From contig NZ_FPBA01000007.1 of the NCBI RefSeq assembly GCF_900116515.1, forward strand, positions 1 through 64,000: a stretch of 64,000 nucleotides of DNA, given 5' to 3'. The notes beneath the pieces were generated by a model. It saw only the letters and a program-made list of their open reading frames with translations, was not told where the DNA came from and did not search any database. The position numbers and the translations under genes are program-made. Positions 63,562-64,000 of this stretch are shown piece by piece. Each line of letters starts with the position of its first letter. Positions within the stretch are counted from its first letter, which is position 1. Source of the DNA: Geodermatophilus amargosae (lineage in GTDB: Bacteria; Actinomycetota; Actinomycetes; Mycobacteriales; Geodermatophilaceae).

Positions 63562-64000
63562 CACGGGGCGGGAGTCGGTGCTGCTGCGCGGGGCCTCGGC
63601 CGTCGCCGCGGCCCCCTACCGCTCGGTCCCCGGGACGACGGTGCCGCCGCGCCCGCGGCCGGCGCCGCAGCCGGCCGGGCCCTCCTCCGTCGTCGCCTCC
63701 GCGCCCGAGGTCGTCGTCGAGCGGCGCAGCACCGTCCGCCGCGCCGCCGACGTCCCGGTGCCCAACGGCCGGGGTGCGCTGCGGCTCGGCGACGTCTACG
63801 CCGAGGAGCTCGCCCGGCTGCGCGAGTTCGCGCGGGCCGAGGGGCACAGCGCCGGCTACGCCGAGGGCCTGGCCGAGGCGGGCCGGGTCGTCGCCGAGGC
63901 CGAGGCAGAGGCGGCCGCCCGGCTGGCCGACGTGCAGGCCCGCTGGGAGCGCCGGATGGCCTCGGCCACCGCGGCCCTCGGCGCCGCCGTCACCGCGCTC
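63545..64000 (+). CDS. fliH: FliH-like flagellar export ATPase regulator, partial
   Basis: The frame opens at ATG 63545, inside the end of fliG, and runs off the window after 152 codons without a stop. After a Pro/Arg-rich start (PPRPRPAPQPAGPSS) it reads RLGDVYAEELARLREFARAE, then GHSAGYAEGLAEAGRVVAEA and a long Ala/Glu helix. The GxxxGxxxG-like GHSAGYAEGLAEAG pattern and position after fliG identify FliH, which inhibits and targets the FliI ATPase. The C-terminal domain is beyond the window. Confidence 0.85.
   Translation, partial: MSSSRDTGRESVLLRGASAVAAAPYRSVPGTTVPPRPRPAPQPAGPSSVVASAPEVVVERRSTVRRAADVPVPNGRGALRLGDVYAEELARLREFARAEGHSAGYAEGLAEAGRVVAEAEAEAAARLADVQARWERRMASATAALGAAVTAL

Overview
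The window reads as chromosome of a very GC-rich, flagellated actinobacterium, most likely a member of the Geodermatophilaceae (Blastococcus/Geodermatophilus/Modestobacter type). This placement is inference from gene content: an Lsr2 paralogue, probable leaderless genes with a TANNNT box about 6 nt before the start codon, a DUF6542 membrane protein, a lipid-droplet-associated-protein homologue beside xseA, and a FliW/CsrA-type flagellar locus. No database search was run.

Region 1 (1-9990) is a sparse accessory graveyard. It holds the 5' part of an IS701-family transposase, a secreted GH16 glycosidase, an HNH remnant, a PAS-GGDEF diguanylate cyclase with a doubtful N-terminus, a small HTH regulator with a palindrome at its start codon, a frameshifted RelE/Phd toxin-antitoxin pair, a YihY/BrkB membrane protein, an Lsr2 paralogue, and a tyrosine recombinase reduced to its catalytic half beside the 3' end of a tRNA-Gly. 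A diverged ~105-bp repeat occurs twice, and gene-free stretches are common.

Region 2 (9995-33273) is dense and mixed. It contains ychF; a Baeyer-Villiger-type monooxygenase with an alpha/beta hydrolase; an MFS transporter divergent from an ArsR-type regulator; a five-gene overlapping unit (ABC ATPase, permease, histidine kinase, response regulator, GNAT); a DrrABC-like drug-resistance block (UvrA-like protein plus a second ABC exporter under a divergent TetR gene with twin operators); a subtilisin with a detached I9-like prodomain gene and a lysozyme-like protein; a fused Ada-AlkA protein coupled to an O6-alkylguanine methyltransferase; rmuC; and a DUF6542 protein.

Region 3 (33291-46881) is housekeeping. 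Its gene set, ispH / lipid-droplet protein / xseA / xseB / DUF4245 / glpX / fumC, matches the conserved neighbourhood of Mycobacterium tuberculosis Rv1098c-Rv1111c. gltA and a two-domain peptidoglycan hydrolase follow. Two lineage-specific Cys-domain membrane proteins are inserted, one carrying an in-frame amber codon.

Region 4 (46895-64000) is the flagellar locus. A leftward unit (flgN-flgK-flgL-fliW-csrA plus an atypical sigma-like protein and hypotheticals) diverges from a rightward set: a FliA-type sigma factor, fliC, fliD, fliS, a FliT-like gene, then flgB-flgC-fliE-fliF-fliG-fliH, which runs off the edge. A glycosyltransferase gene faces fliC. Sigma-28-like boxes precede fliC and flgB, and the fliC leader has GGA motifs suited to CsrA, so FliW-CsrA-flagellin feedback control is a reasonable inference.

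A dispersed intergenic element of ~60 bp occurs three times (36213, 43147, 49355 complement), each within a few bases of a stop codon.
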